Shown one piece after another: positions 36,301 to 44,927 of a stretch of DNA of 64,000 bases. The DNA comes from an uncultured Prevotella sp. (GTDB taxonomy: Bacteria > Bacteroidota > Bacteroidia > Bacteroidales > Bacteroidaceae): assembly GCA_905196835.1 (NCBI GenBank), contig CAJJWN010000007.1:31608-95607 (forward strand). Direction: 5' to 3'. The translations under genes and the position numbers were made by a program. How positions within the stretch are numbered: the stretch's first letter is position 1; each line of letters opens with the position of its first letter. The notes under the pieces were generated by a model that ran no database searches, was not told the origin of the DNA, and worked only from the letters and a program-made list of their open reading frames with translations.

Positions 36301-37135
36301 CCAAAAGATACCTGTTTCCATATTGGCAGACAGGGAGGTATTCGAATATCTCAAGGAGAAAGGGGATGAACGCAAGACACGCACCGAAGCGTACTGTGAC
36401 CTGTTGGACAAATCACTGGCAGGTTTCGTTTCCCCGTTTTTAAGAAAGAAGGACTACGTGCTGCAACCCAACCAGTGCTACCTGACCGTTTCCGACCTCG
36501 CATCGGAGTGGCATTGGCACAGGGCTACCGTCCGTTCTTTTTTGAGTGCAATGGAGGCATTCGGCTTGCTGACCCGCATCCAGCTTCCCAAAAGCGTGGT
36601 CATTACCATGACCGTACAATCCGGTCAGGCAGCACAGCCCCGCGATGCACAGGAGCAGCCGGACTTTGCCGGACAGCTCCGTGAGGTATTGTCCGATTGG
36701 GTAATCGGCAAAACGACCGCTGCCGAAACTGGCGTAATGTGTGGACAACTCGTAAGTCTGGCAAAGGCTGAAATTGCCGACCGTGACGCCGGACACTGTT
36801 CGGACACCCATTCCATCACGACCTCCGCACATTCCGGCACTTTGGTCACGGAACATCGTGAAACAGCCCTGTGCTGCATCGCCCACGCCGCCCTGCAAAA
36901 AATCCTGCACAAGTCGAGATTCGATGACAGTTCGCCGCTTGTGGATTTCTTCCGGCTTGACCTCGGCGAAGAATGGGCAGCTTTCATCGAGTCCGCCAAA
37001 GACCTCGCCGGGCTGATTCTCGACACCGAGGCATCAGTGACGGACTTCGACATGGACGAAGACCAAGAACGCCTCAAATCGCTTCGCAAACCCTTTTTAT
37101 CGCTTCTGGCGAAGGCACAGGCGATGGTGGATTGA
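36284..37135 (+). CDS. Winged-helix protein upstream of the relaxase
   Basis: This 283-residue protein (starts MKMKNNQ at 36284 or MKNNQ at 36290) contains a DNA-binding region near residues 66-96 (CYLTVSDLASEWHWHRATVR, then FLSAMEAFGLLTR). The N-terminus (ILADREVFEYLKEKGDERKT) resembles the opening of replication- or mobilisation-accessory proteins. The C-terminal half is helical. It lies just before the candidate oriT and MobV relaxase gene, so an auxiliary role in relaxosome formation or repression of mob is plausible but unproven. Confidence 0.65.
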   Translation: MKMKNNQKIPVSILADREVFEYLKEKGDERKTRTEAYCDLLDKSLAGFVSPFLRKKDYVLQPNQCYLTVSDLASEWHWHRATVRSFLSAMEAFGLLTRIQLPKSVVITMTVQSGQAAQPRDAQEQPDFAGQLREVLSDWVIGKTTAAETGVMCGQLVSLAKAEIADRDAGHCSDTHSITTSAHSGTLVTEHRETALCCIAHAALQKILHKSRFDDSSPLVDFFRLDLGEEWAAFIESAKDLAGLILDTEASVTDFDMDEDQERLKSLRKPFLSLLAKAQAMVD

Positions 37136-37139
37136 ACCG

Positions 37140-37350
37140 GGAGTCGAAAACAGATTGTATAACGCGAACAATCCGCCTCCATCCCTTAACGGTCATCCTG
37201 CCGGTTATAGGAGGCACACGGGCTTGCCCGTCTGCCACGAAACAAAGGGAAGGGGGAGCCTAATACCCCGACCGTCTATCGACCGTCGGGAGGCTGTCCG
37301 GGCAAGCAGCAAGCTGGGACAGGACGGATTGTCCGAAACAACACGAAAAG
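37140..37350. other. Candidate origin of transfer (oriT) upstream of the relaxase
   Basis: Between the winged-helix gene and the relaxase are several short inverted repeats: GACGGGC-like arms around 37210-37226 (ACGGGCTTGCCCGT), CCCGACCGTC/GACCGTCGGG at about 37267-37291, and TGTCC repeats near 37293-37332. MobV-type oriT sites typically lie immediately 5' of the relaxase gene and carry such repeats. The nick site is not identifiable by eye. Confidence 0.45.
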
Positions 37351-37353
37351 AGT

Positions 37354-38811
37354 ATGGCAGATCAAAAACAGGTACTTGATGTGAAGGTGTCGAAAGGCAT
37401 CACCACAGCCCAAAGTAACGAACACTTGCGTGATCGCAGTGAAAGGGCGGAAAAGTACGCTATGAATAAGGGGAATTACGACCCCACACGCAAACACCTG
37501 AACTTCGAGATTGCACCCGGAGGCAAGGTACGTCCCATCGACACGAGCCGCAACATTCCCGAACGGATGGCGGACATATTGGAGAGGCGTGGAATCAAAG
37601 ACCCCAACGAAGGACTGGCAGAACCGAAGTACCGCACGGTGGTGAACTTCATTTTCGGCGGTTCCCGTAAGCGGATGCACGAACTCGCATTCGGCACGCA
37701 GAAAGTGGATTTCGAGAAAGATGCGGACAATATCCATATCAAAAGAGAAAGCGATATTGAACGCTGGGCGAAAGACGTCTATTCATTCGTGAGTGGCAAA
37801 TATGGCGAGCAGAACATCGCCGCATTCATCGTACACCTTGACGAATTGAATCCGCACGTCCACTGTACGCTCCTGCCAATCAAAGACGGTCGCTTTGCGT
37901 ACAAGGAAATATTCGCCGGTAAGGACAAGTTTGAATACAGCGCAAGGATGAAACAGCTTCATACCGACTTTTTCACCGAAGTCAATACAAGGTGGGGAAT
38001 GTCGAGAGGAACAAGCATATCCGAAACAGGCGCACGGCACAGGACTACCGAAGAATACCGCCGTATGCTATCGGAAGAATGTACGACCATCGAGGAAAAT
38101 ATCAGCCGTCATCAAAAAGTTCTGGCTGACCTCCAATCGGACATCCGTCTGGCAGAGCGCAGGGTCAAGGGGCTTACGACAATGGTCGATAACCTTGAGA
38201 AGTCGAAAGCCGAAAAAGAGGCCCTGCTATCGGCAGCCGAACAGGATTTGAAAGCGAACAAGGGTGATGCTGAACAATTAGCCGCACAAGTGAAAAGTCT
38301 GGAAAAAGAACTGGCCGGAATCAACAGGCAACTGGCAGATAAGCAGGAGAAGTTACAGACGGCTGACCGGCAGCTTGCCGAGCTGAAAGAGAACATGGAT
38401 GCCATTGAGGAACGTACCGGGGAACTCAAGGAGGAAGCCTACAAATACTCCCATGATGTACATTCCAAAGTGGACACGTTGCTCAAGGATGTCCTGCTGG
38501 AAAATGTGGTCGGCGAGTATAGGAACGTATCGGCACAGATGGACGTGGCGGAACGGCAACTGTTCGACGGCTCGCTCGTCCAGTCCATAGCGGAACAAGG
38601 TACAGACGTGATGCACTGCGCGACGATGCTGTTTCTCGGTATGGTCGATGATGCCACCACTTTTGCCGAAACTCGTGGCGGCGGAGGTGGCGGCAGCGAC
38701 CTGAAATGGGGACGCGACGAGGACGAGGACAACCGTGCATGGGCACTCCGCTGCATGAGGATGGCGAGCCGCATGATGCGCCCGGCCATTGGCAAGAAAC
38801 CCAAACGGTAA
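37354..38811 (+). CDS. MobV (Pre/Mob)-type relaxase
   Basis: This 485-residue protein nicks oriT and pilots the strand in mobilisation. The N-terminal ~215 residues are a Pre/Mob relaxase domain; the metal-binding histidine motif HLDELNPHVHCTLLP is near residues 160-174. A long coiled coil (about 235-370, for example EKEALLSAAEQDLKANKGDA) follows, then a helical domain, a six-Gly run (RGGGGGGSD, about 443) and a basic tail. The relaxase family differs from the MobA/MobB transfer proteins of CTnDOT, which suggests a second, nested mobilisable unit. Upstream neighbours supply the candidate oriT and accessory protein. Confidence 0.9.
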   Translation: MADQKQVLDVKVSKGITTAQSNEHLRDRSERAEKYAMNKGNYDPTRKHLNFEIAPGGKVRPIDTSRNIPERMADILERRGIKDPNEGLAEPKYRTVVNFIFGGSRKRMHELAFGTQKVDFEKDADNIHIKRESDIERWAKDVYSFVSGKYGEQNIAAFIVHLDELNPHVHCTLLPIKDGRFAYKEIFAGKDKFEYSARMKQLHTDFFTEVNTRWGMSRGTSISETGARHRTTEEYRRMLSEECTTIEENISRHQKVLADLQSDIRLAERRVKGLTTMVDNLEKSKAEKEALLSAAEQDLKANKGDAEQLAAQVKSLEKELAGINRQLADKQEKLQTADRQLAELKENMDAIEERTGELKEEAYKYSHDVHSKVDTLLKDVLLENVVGEYRNVSAQMDVAERQLFDGSLVQSIAEQGTDVMHCATMLFLGMVDDATTFAETRGGGGGGSDLKWGRDEDEDNRAWALRCMRMASRMMRPAIGKKPKR

Positions 38812-38865
38812 GTGGCGTACGCCTTATTACAAATCAAAAAGTATAACGAATAATATCATTGGAAT

Positions 38866-40266
38866 ATGACGAAACAGATCTTTTTTATATTGGCCGTGCT
38901 TTGCACGTTGCAGGCGCAGGCAAGTGTACAACCCGTACAGGTGGATACTGTACAACATACACCGTACTATAATGTCTCGGAGGAACGGCAACCGATACAG
39001 CCCGTCTATCTTGACGGAGTGGTACTTCCGGCATCCCGGACTGGCAACTGGTTTGTCAGCATTGCCGGGGGTACGTCCGCCTTTCTCGGCACACCTCTCG
39101 GCTGCGAAGACCTCTTCGGACGCTTGAAACCCTCGTACAGTTTCGCAGTCGGAAAATGGTTCACTCCGTCCGTCGGTGCACGTATCAATTACAGCGGTGT
39201 GCAGTTCAAAGATGGAACATTGTCCAATCAGGAATACCACCATATCCATGCGGATCTGCTGTGGAATGTCCTTGGCCGCAGATATGCCCGGCAAGAACAG
39301 GTACGCTGGAATCTTGCTCCCTTTGCCGGTGTCGGCCTGTTGCACAATGCTTCTAACGGGAATAATCCCTTTGCTGTTTCGTATGGCGTACAGGGAGAAT
39401 ATCGGATTTCCAAACGAGTAAGTGCCATGTTGGAACTCTCCGGCACGACCACCTTTCAGGACTTCGATGGTTACGGACGCCCGAACCGCCTCGGCGACCA
39501 CATGGTATCGCTGACCGCCGGTTTCACGTTTCATCTCGGAAAGGTCGGTTGGAAACGCGCGGTTGATGCAACACCTTACATTCGTCAGAATGAGTGGCTC
39601 GTGGATTATGCCAATGTCTTGTCCGGAGAAAACAAGCGTTATAAAGACTGGTACGACCGCAACCGACGGACGCTCGCAGAATTGTTGAAAATTCTGGAAA
39701 TAGAAGGCTTGCTTGACAAGTACGGTCATCTGGTTAATGACGATGAGACCGACCGCCGTCAAGGTTATCCCAGAAATAATTACAGCGGATTGAACTCACT
39801 TCGGGCAAGATTGAAAAACCGGCATTGGGATGGAATCTCGCCACTTGATTCTGCAAGTATTATATATGGCAACAACGGAGATGATTCCGAACAACCGGGC
39901 ATAATCGTTTCTGAAAAGACGGAACTCATACAAGCCGGAAATTGCATCGGGTCGCCTGTCTATTTCTTTTTTAACCTCAATACGGCGCACCTGACGGATG
40001 CTTCCCAAATGCTTAACCTTGATGAACTGGCTCGCGTGGCCAAGAAATACGGATTATCCGTGAAAGTGACCGGCGCGGCCGACAGTTCGACTGGAACTCC
40101 CGTGCTTAATGGTTCATTAAGCACATTGAGAGCGGATCATATCGTTGCAGAATTAGAAAAGCGTGGCATACCGATCGAACGCATCGTCAAGGTAAGCAGG
40201 GGCGGCATAGCTGACCATGTGCCGGTCGAAGCCAACAGGCATACGAAAGTGGAGTTATTCTTTTAG
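38866..40266 (+). CDS. Outer-membrane barrel protein with OmpA-like C-terminal domain
   Basis: This is a 466-residue protein with a signal peptide (MTKQIFFILAVLCTLQAQA). Residues ~60-230 form barrel-like strands (WFVSIAGGTSAFLGTPLGCE, APFAGVGLLHNASNG, HMVSLTAGFTFHLGKVGWKR). The C-terminal ~110 residues are OmpA-like (VYFFFNLNTAHLTDASQMLN, VTGAADSSTGTPVLNGSLS, RADHIVAELEKRGI), expected to hold peptidoglycan. The gene follows the relaxase by 54 bp and ends in a terminator. Its role in the element (envelope anchoring, surface or mating-pair effect) is unknown. Confidence 0.85.
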   Translation: MTKQIFFILAVLCTLQAQASVQPVQVDTVQHTPYYNVSEERQPIQPVYLDGVVLPASRTGNWFVSIAGGTSAFLGTPLGCEDLFGRLKPSYSFAVGKWFTPSVGARINYSGVQFKDGTLSNQEYHHIHADLLWNVLGRRYARQEQVRWNLAPFAGVGLLHNASNGNNPFAVSYGVQGEYRISKRVSAMLELSGTTTFQDFDGYGRPNRLGDHMVSLTAGFTFHLGKVGWKRAVDATPYIRQNEWLVDYANVLSGENKRYKDWYDRNRRTLAELLKILEIEGLLDKYGHLVNDDETDRRQGYPRNNYSGLNSLRARLKNRHWDGISPLDSASIIYGNNGDDSEQPGIIVSEKTELIQAGNCIGSPVYFFFNLNTAHLTDASQMLNLDELARVAKKYGLSVKVTGAADSSTGTPVLNGSLSTLRADHIVAELEKRGIPIERIVKVSRGGIADHVPVEANRHTKVELFF

Positions 40267-40286
40267 TTTTTACATTAACTTTCATC

Positions 40287-40326
40287 AAGTCCCTCAATCT
40301 ATAATCCGGATTGCAGGGACTTTTTT
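40287..40326 (+). terminator. Terminator after the OmpA-like gene
   Basis: AAGTCCCT (40287-40294) pairs with AGGGACTT (40314-40321), followed by TTTTT. Confidence 0.8.
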
Positions 40327-40366
40327 GTGAATGGCTATCATAACGTTATCAATGAGAGTAATAAGA

Positions 40367-40963
40367 TTATAGGTTTCCTGAATCCGGATTACGCTTCGTA
40401 TGACTGATAATATTTTCTGTCGAGTTATGAAATAATCCGCTTACGAGCACAAGATATTCTGGTAAAATATCATTCTTTCCCCAAAGCAGTTCTATCCCGA
40501 AAAGTTCCGAGAGGGTACGTGCTATATCGAATCCGAATGCTTCAAGCGAGGGACGTACTTTGTCCGGATGCAGGCAAGGACGGTTGCATTTGCGGGCGCA
40601 TTCGGAATCTGGACAGTATAGGCATTTTCCTACATAGGCGAATGCCCTGCCTCCGTATCTGTGCTCCAGTTCCAGCAACTCTTTTTCTATCCTGATTCGT
40701 TCTGGTCTGATTAACTCTTGTGATTTGTCTATCGGGATGCCTTTTTCGATAGGAATAATTTTGGTAGCCATAAGATAGGCATACTTGTACTGGCGCAGAA
40801 ATTCTCCGGTATCGAAATCAAACGGCGGACATCCCCAACTGTTACCGTAATTAGGGCATTGCCTGCAAAACTCGACAAACCGTTTCTCATCCCGGAAACG
40901 TGAAATATATTCATCCACGCCGATGCCTGCCGTGAAATTCTCTATGATATATTTTTCAGTCAT
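40367..40963 (-). CDS. DUF2284 cysteine-rich metal-binding protein
   Basis: This 198-residue cytoplasmic protein is of the DUF2284 type. Cys motifs are FCRQCPNYGNSWGCPPF near residues 32-48 and KCLYCPDSECARKCNRPCLH near 113-132, a pattern suited to binding an iron-sulfur cluster or zinc. Its function is not established; in ABC-transport operons it is often a terminal gene. Its ATG overlaps the stop of the ABC-ATPase remnant upstream (ATGA), which shows that it once belonged to another transporter operon. It is now the last frame of the B12 locus. Confidence 0.85.
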   Translation of the reverse strand: MTEKYIIENFTAGIGVDEYISRFRDEKRFVEFCRQCPNYGNSWGCPPFDFDTGEFLRQYKYAYLMATKIIPIEKGIPIDKSQELIRPERIRIEKELLELEHRYGGRAFAYVGKCLYCPDSECARKCNRPCLHPDKVRPSLEAFGFDIARTLSELFGIELLWGKNDILPEYLVLVSGLFHNSTENIISHTKRNPDSGNL

Positions 40964-41110
40964 TGCTTCACTTTAATGAATCCTATTGTAGTGTCGAACT
41001 TCACGCAATTATTTCGGAACAGCCGTTCTATACAGCCGCTCAGGCGCATCTCCTTCGTCAGCAGAACCGGTAAATCGAGAAAAGGGCTATAAAGGTAATA
41101 TCGAGTTATG
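40960..41110 (-). pseudogene. C-terminal remnant of a second ABC-transporter ATPase
   Basis: The last ~33 codons (EMRLSGCIERLFRNNCVKFD, then TTIGFIKVKQ) match the end of the intact ATPase at 43195-43950 (EMRRSGCIERLFRNKCVTFD ...). Scattered nucleotide matches continue to about 41110 (AAGGGCTAT, ATATCGAGTT) with internal deletions. The Walker and signature motifs are gone. The minus-strand frame extending to 41358 is an accidental fusion with sequence antisense to nothing recognisable. The stop remains coupled to the DUF2284 start. Confidence 0.8.
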
Positions 41111-41174
41111 TGCCGGTTTATCGGCTCGAGTCCATTGCAATGGTAAAATATTTGTTTGAGCATGCGCGTATAAA

Positions 41175-41912
41175 TCAGATGATTTGGGTGAATAGGTCGA
41201 GTTGGTGCAGGAGCGTGACGGTAAAGAAGATGCCGACGACCAGACTCAGCGCAATGAGCAGTGCATCGAGTACGTGGGCCGAGGGTTTCGTCGGCCGGTC
41301 GGCGTTGCTTCGGACATACTCCCGAAAGAAGATGTAGAGTGCAGGTACGGTACTGCACGCCAGCAGGTAGTCTTCGGGTATGCCGAAGAAGTAGACTTTC
41401 GACAGTCCGATCAGCGCCCAGTGGCAGAGGAACATGGCCAGCACGATATTGACCTGCTCCGAGAAGGCGAGCATCAGTCCAATGGTGAAAACCGCCACCG
41501 AACAGGGCATGACGGGCGAGGTCATCATGGGGAATTCGTGGCCCAGCGCCAGCGAGCAGAGGGGATATATCAACGGCATGGCAAGGAGCAGGACAGCGAA
41601 TGCGTTGTGCTGGCCGGTGCGTTCGAGCGAGGCGTGTTTCACCAGCAGGTCATAAATCCAGATTCCACCCATGATGGCCCAGAAGAGTGCTAACATGCCG
41701 TGATATTCGCGCGGTCGGCAATAGATCATGTAATAGACTCCGGCAATCCAAAAGTTGAGCATCGCCATGAAACTCTTCATGGCGATGCGCACAGTGTTTG
41801 TCGGCCGCAGGCAGAGCAACAGAAGCAGCAGGGTTGCAATGCCCGTAAAGACAATCTGCGCAGGCCAGGTTGCGGCATTGTAGGCCGCGATCGTGTTCCA
41901 AAAAATTTCCAT
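41175..41912 (-). CDS. DUF6064-like integral membrane protein
   Basis: This 245-residue protein has about eight hydrophobic helices. The opening WNTIAAYNAATWPAQIVF and YYMIYCRPREYHGMLALFWA resemble DUF6064 proteins, whose function is unknown. It sits 3 bases after the exporter subunit gene and in the same direction, so it is expressed with the B12 locus if read-through occurs. No catalytic motif is seen. Confidence 0.75.
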   Translation of the reverse strand: MEIFWNTIAAYNAATWPAQIVFTGIATLLLLLLCLRPTNTVRIAMKSFMAMLNFWIAGVYYMIYCRPREYHGMLALFWAIMGGIWIYDLLVKHASLERTGQHNAFAVLLLAMPLIYPLCSLALGHEFPMMTSPVMPCSVAVFTIGLMLAFSEQVNIVLAMFLCHWALIGLSKVYFFGIPEDYLLACSTVPALYIFFREYVRSNADRPTKPSAHVLDALLIALSLVVGIFFTVTLLHQLDLFTQII

Positions 41913-41915
41913 AAC

Positions 41916-42416
41916 CTAACTATTTTTTCGTGTGCGTCGGGTCATAGAGAAGGCCCGGCGCTTGAAGATGAATATCGGCAGCGTGGCACCGGCGGCAAGC
42001 AGCGCAATGACACTCAGCGATACGGTGGCATTGAGAAAAAACTGCTGCATGTAGCGCATCCCTTCGTCAGCCCGATCGAGCGACTGGAGGAACATGATGA
42101 GCGAGAAAACCGTCTTGTAGGCGTAGATGCCCGGCACCATCGGCAGCAGAGCCGGGATGTAGAGACAGGTCATCGGGCAGCGGACACCGCGGCCGAGCCA
42201 TAGGCTGCCCATACCGATTGCAAAGGCCGCGAAAAGCGATGCGGTGGCGATATCCAGTGCGGAACAGTGCATCAGCGTGAAACGCAAGGCGTGGCCTATG
42301 GCGGCAAGCAGGGCGATGCGTGGAAAGGCTCGCATCGGCGGATCGGAGATGGCCCCGAATCCGATGGCGGCGACAGCGGCGAAGAGTCCGTCGAGCAGAA
42401 TATCCGTCACGATCAT
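41916..42416 (-). CDS. ThrE-type exporter, C-terminal half (DUF3815-like)
   Basis: This 166-residue membrane protein has about five helices and the conserved RCPMTCLYIPALLPMVPGIY segment of the C-terminal half of threonine/serine exporters. Together with the gene upstream (overlap 4 bases) it makes a complete ThrE split in two, as in YjjB/YjjP-like pairs. Family members export threonine, serine or small organic acids; the substrate here is not determined. It is co-transcribed with btuCD. Confidence 0.85.
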   Translation of the reverse strand: MIVTDILLDGLFAAVAAIGFGAISDPPMRAFPRIALLAAIGHALRFTLMHCSALDIATASLFAAFAIGMGSLWLGRGVRCPMTCLYIPALLPMVPGIYAYKTVFSLIMFLQSLDRADEGMRYMQQFFLNATVSLSVIALLAAGATLPIFIFKRRAFSMTRRTRKNS

Positions 42417-43180
42417 AGCAGCGAATCTTTAACCATTAACAAAGTGGCCGACAAACCGACGGCGATGCAGACGATCAGCAGCATGGCGTTGACCAGCCGG
42501 CTGACACCCATAAGGACGTGTCCTTCCATGATGTCGATGACCCCGTTGATGAGCGGCACGCCCGGCACGAGAAACAGCGGACTGGTGGCCAAAGTGATCT
42601 CGGCTGTGCAGTCGAAACGCAAGGCGGCCGTGGCGCAGAGTGACGCGACGAAAGCCGAGCAGGCGAAGACGAGAAAGTGATTGACTGCGTGAGCCTGCAT
42701 GCGCTGTTTGACGGCGAAGCCCACGAGTGTCGCCGTGAAGACGATGCCCACGGCCGTCCAGTCGCCGCCGAAGAGCTTGCAGAACGAGGCGTTGGCCAGT
42801 CCGACGAACACGAGCGTGAAGATCGGGTCCATGCGCGGTTTGTCAACCAGCGTCCGGTAACGGCTGCGGATTTCGTCGAGCGAGAGGCCCTCGTCCAATG
42901 CGTCCCAGCTCAAGGCACTCAAATCAGAGTTCCGCTCGAAACTGATGGGGAGCGACGGGATTGCCACCACACGGGTTGCGGACTCGCCGCTCCCGAGGTC
43001 GAGCACAGTCAGTATCGTACTCTTTTGGAAACTCGACAACTGAACGTCCACGCCCAGCGCTTCGCCGATCCGGCGTGAATTGCGGACCGCCCGCGAGGTG
43101 TGAACTCCCGAGCCGAGCTGATAGGTGGCGTATTCGGCGATGAAACCGAGTATATCGCAAAGTTCCTGCTGCGTTTTCAT
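42413..43180 (-). CDS. ThrE-type exporter, N-terminal half (DUF1212-like)
   Basis: This is a 255-residue protein from ATG 43180 (MKTQQELCDILGFI); the longer frame to 43240 would run into the ATPase gene. The soluble start contains the family motif YQLGSGVHTSRAVRNSRRIG near residues 20-40. The C-terminal half has about five membrane helices, with PLFLVPGVPLINGVIDIMEG matching the ThrE signature. The gene begins 14 bases after btuD. Threonine is a precursor of the aminopropanol linker of cobalamin, but any link to B12 use is speculation. Confidence 0.85.
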   Translation of the reverse strand: MKTQQELCDILGFIAEYATYQLGSGVHTSRAVRNSRRIGEALGVDVQLSSFQKSTILTVLDLGSGESATRVVAIPSLPISFERNSDLSALSWDALDEGLSLDEIRSRYRTLVDKPRMDPIFTLVFVGLANASFCKLFGGDWTAVGIVFTATLVGFAVKQRMQAHAVNHFLVFACSAFVASLCATAALRFDCTAEITLATSPLFLVPGVPLINGVIDIMEGHVLMGVSRLVNAMLLIVCIAVGLSATLLMVKDSLL

Positions 43181-43194
43181 ATGCGGATCATTGT

Positions 43195-43950
43195 TTATCG
43201 GACTTTTACCACACCTGTCGCAGTATCGAACGTCACGCATTTATTGCGGAACAGCCGTTCGATGCAGCCGCTCCGGCGCATCTCTTCGGTGGGCAAGCAT
43301 ACCAGTCGGGGCGGGTCGATAAGGGCTATCGCATCGGCGAGCGACATGGCGATATCGAGTTCGTGGGTCGAAAACAGGATACATTTCCCTTCGTCGTGTG
43401 CCAGCTGTGCCAGCAGCGTACACAATTCATAGCGGTTGGGCATATCGAGGAACGAGGTGGGTTCGTCGAGCAGAATAATCGGTGTATCCTGCGCCAACGC
43501 CCGCGCGATCATGATGCGCTGGCACTCGCCGTCCGACATCCTGTCCATCGTGCGTTCCGCATAGTCCTCCATGCCTACCGAGGCGAGCGACCGCATAACG
43601 ATTTCCGTGTCGGCCTTCTGCATCCTTCCTATCCAATTGGTATAGGGTGCGCGGCCGATAGCCACGACGTCCTCGCATTTGAGGTTGGCGATGCGTGTGC
43701 GCTCGGTCGTGACGAACGCCAGCGTTCGGGCCATCTCTGCGGTTCGCGTATCGGCGGCGGGGCGTCCGTCGAGCAGGATTCGACCGGAATAACGGCGGTT
43801 CAGCCCGGCAATAGCCCGGAGCAGCGTCGATTTGCCCGTACCGTTGCGGCCGATTAGGGCTGTCAGTTTGCCCTTTTCGATTGTGGCTTCTACCTCGCTG
43901 AGCAAGGTTCGATCCCCGTAGCCTATGGATAAATCGTGTAATTCTATCAT
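43195..43950 (-). CDS. btuD: BtuD-type ABC transporter ATPase
   Basis: This 251-residue cytoplasmic ATPase energises the B12 importer. Walker A GRNGTGKST is at residues 34-42, the signature motif MSDGECQRIMIARAL near 138, Walker B IILLDEPTSFLD near 158, and the switch His in FSTHELDIA near 195. The family (FecE/BtuD) also serves ferric siderophores; the riboswitch, BtuG and BtuB in the same locus favour cobalamin. It overlaps btuC by 4 bases. The extended C-terminus (RSGCIERLFRNKCVTFD) is duplicated at 40960. Confidence 0.9.
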   Translation of the reverse strand: MIELHDLSIGYGDRTLLSEVEATIEKGKLTALIGRNGTGKSTLLRAIAGLNRRYSGRILLDGRPAADTRTAEMARTLAFVTTERTRIANLKCEDVVAIGRAPYTNWIGRMQKADTEIVMRSLASVGMEDYAERTMDRMSDGECQRIMIARALAQDTPIILLDEPTSFLDMPNRYELCTLLAQLAHDEGKCILFSTHELDIAMSLADAIALIDPPRLVCLPTEEMRRSGCIERLFRNKCVTFDTATGVVKVR

Positions 43951-44927
43951 GCCGTAACGGATTTATTGCGCAAGACCACCCACACCACGATGGGGATTCC
44001 CAGCAGCGCGGTGATGGCGTTGATCGGCAGGGTGAACAGTTTGGAAACGAGGTCGCAAAGCAGCAGCACGGAAGCACCCGAAAGAACGGTGCCCGGCACG
44101 AGCACCCGATGGTCACTGTTGCGGAACAGCATCCGCGTGACGTGGGGCATGGCCAGCCCGATGAAACCTATCGGACCGCAAAAGGCGGTCACCGTGCCGG
44201 CCAGCAACGTCGTGGAGAGGAACAGCAGTCCGCGTGAGCGACGGACGTTCAGCCCCATCGTCACGGCATACTCCTCGCCGAACAGCAGCAGGTTGAGCGG
44301 CTTGATGGTGATTACGGCCAACAACAATCCGGCGATAATCGACGGGATGAGTACCGCAAGCTGATTGAAGGTCACGTCGCCGAGCGATCCCATCGTCCAA
44401 ATGACGAACATTTTCAAGGATTCATCGTTGGCAACATACTGCAATATTTGGACGACCGCACCGATTCCCGACGAGAACATCATGCCGAGAATCAGAATTA
44501 CCATGATATCTTTGATGCGGTGTCCGACGGCGGCGATGACAACCAACACGATTGCCGCTCCGAGCCATGCCGCCCCAGCGATGCCTATCGACGAGCCGAC
44601 ACCGGCAAGTACGACGAGTGCCACGCCGAGGCTCGCGCCCGAACTGATACCGAGCACGTAAGGCCCGGCAAGGGGATTGCGGAAGAGGGTCTGCATCTGA
44701 AGACCGCTGACCGACAGGGCGGCTCCGGCCAGCAACGCGACCACCGCCTTAATCAGTCGGATATTCAGTATGATTTTCGCCGTCGCTCGCGGACAATCGC
44801 CACCCGTCAGGGCCGCCCAAACATCGCCGAGCGGCACGGCGACAGCCCCCACCGCCAAATCCAGCAGAAACAGGAAGAGGGTGAGGGCAGCCAGTGCGGT
44901 AAATAATAGGACGGAACGGGAGCGCAT
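43947..44927 (-). CDS. btuC: BtuC-type ABC transporter permease
   Basis: This 326-residue inner-membrane permease of the FecCD family has about ten helices. Typical motifs are GAALSVSGLQMQTLFRNPLA near residue 62, PYVLGISSGASLGVALVVL near 88, and FCGPIGFIGLAMPHVTRMLF near 250. It forms the channel of the cobalamin importer with BtuD and receives substrate from BtuF. The gene lies directly next to btuF with no gap and overlaps btuD. Confidence 0.92.
   Translation of the reverse strand: MRSRSVLLFTALAALTLFLFLLDLAVGAVAVPLGDVWAALTGGDCPRATAKIILNIRLIKAVVALLAGAALSVSGLQMQTLFRNPLAGPYVLGISSGASLGVALVVLAGVGSSIGIAGAAWLGAAIVLVVIAAVGHRIKDIMVILILGMMFSSGIGAVVQILQYVANDESLKMFVIWTMGSLGDVTFNQLAVLIPSIIAGLLLAVITIKPLNLLLFGEEYAVTMGLNVRRSRGLLFLSTTLLAGTVTAFCGPIGFIGLAMPHVTRMLFRNSDHRVLVPGTVLSGASVLLLCDLVSKLFTLPINAITALLGIPIVVWVVLRNKSVTA

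Noticed and set aside
40960-41358. 132-codon minus-strand frame as a whole gene
   Set aside because: Only its last ~33 codons are protein-like, and these are an ATPase remnant; the N-terminal part is Arg/His/Pro-rich noise.
41202-42203. Plus-strand frames opposite the exporter and DUF6064 genes
   Set aside because: The minus-strand membrane proteins have clear helices and coupled starts; the plus-strand frames are shadows.
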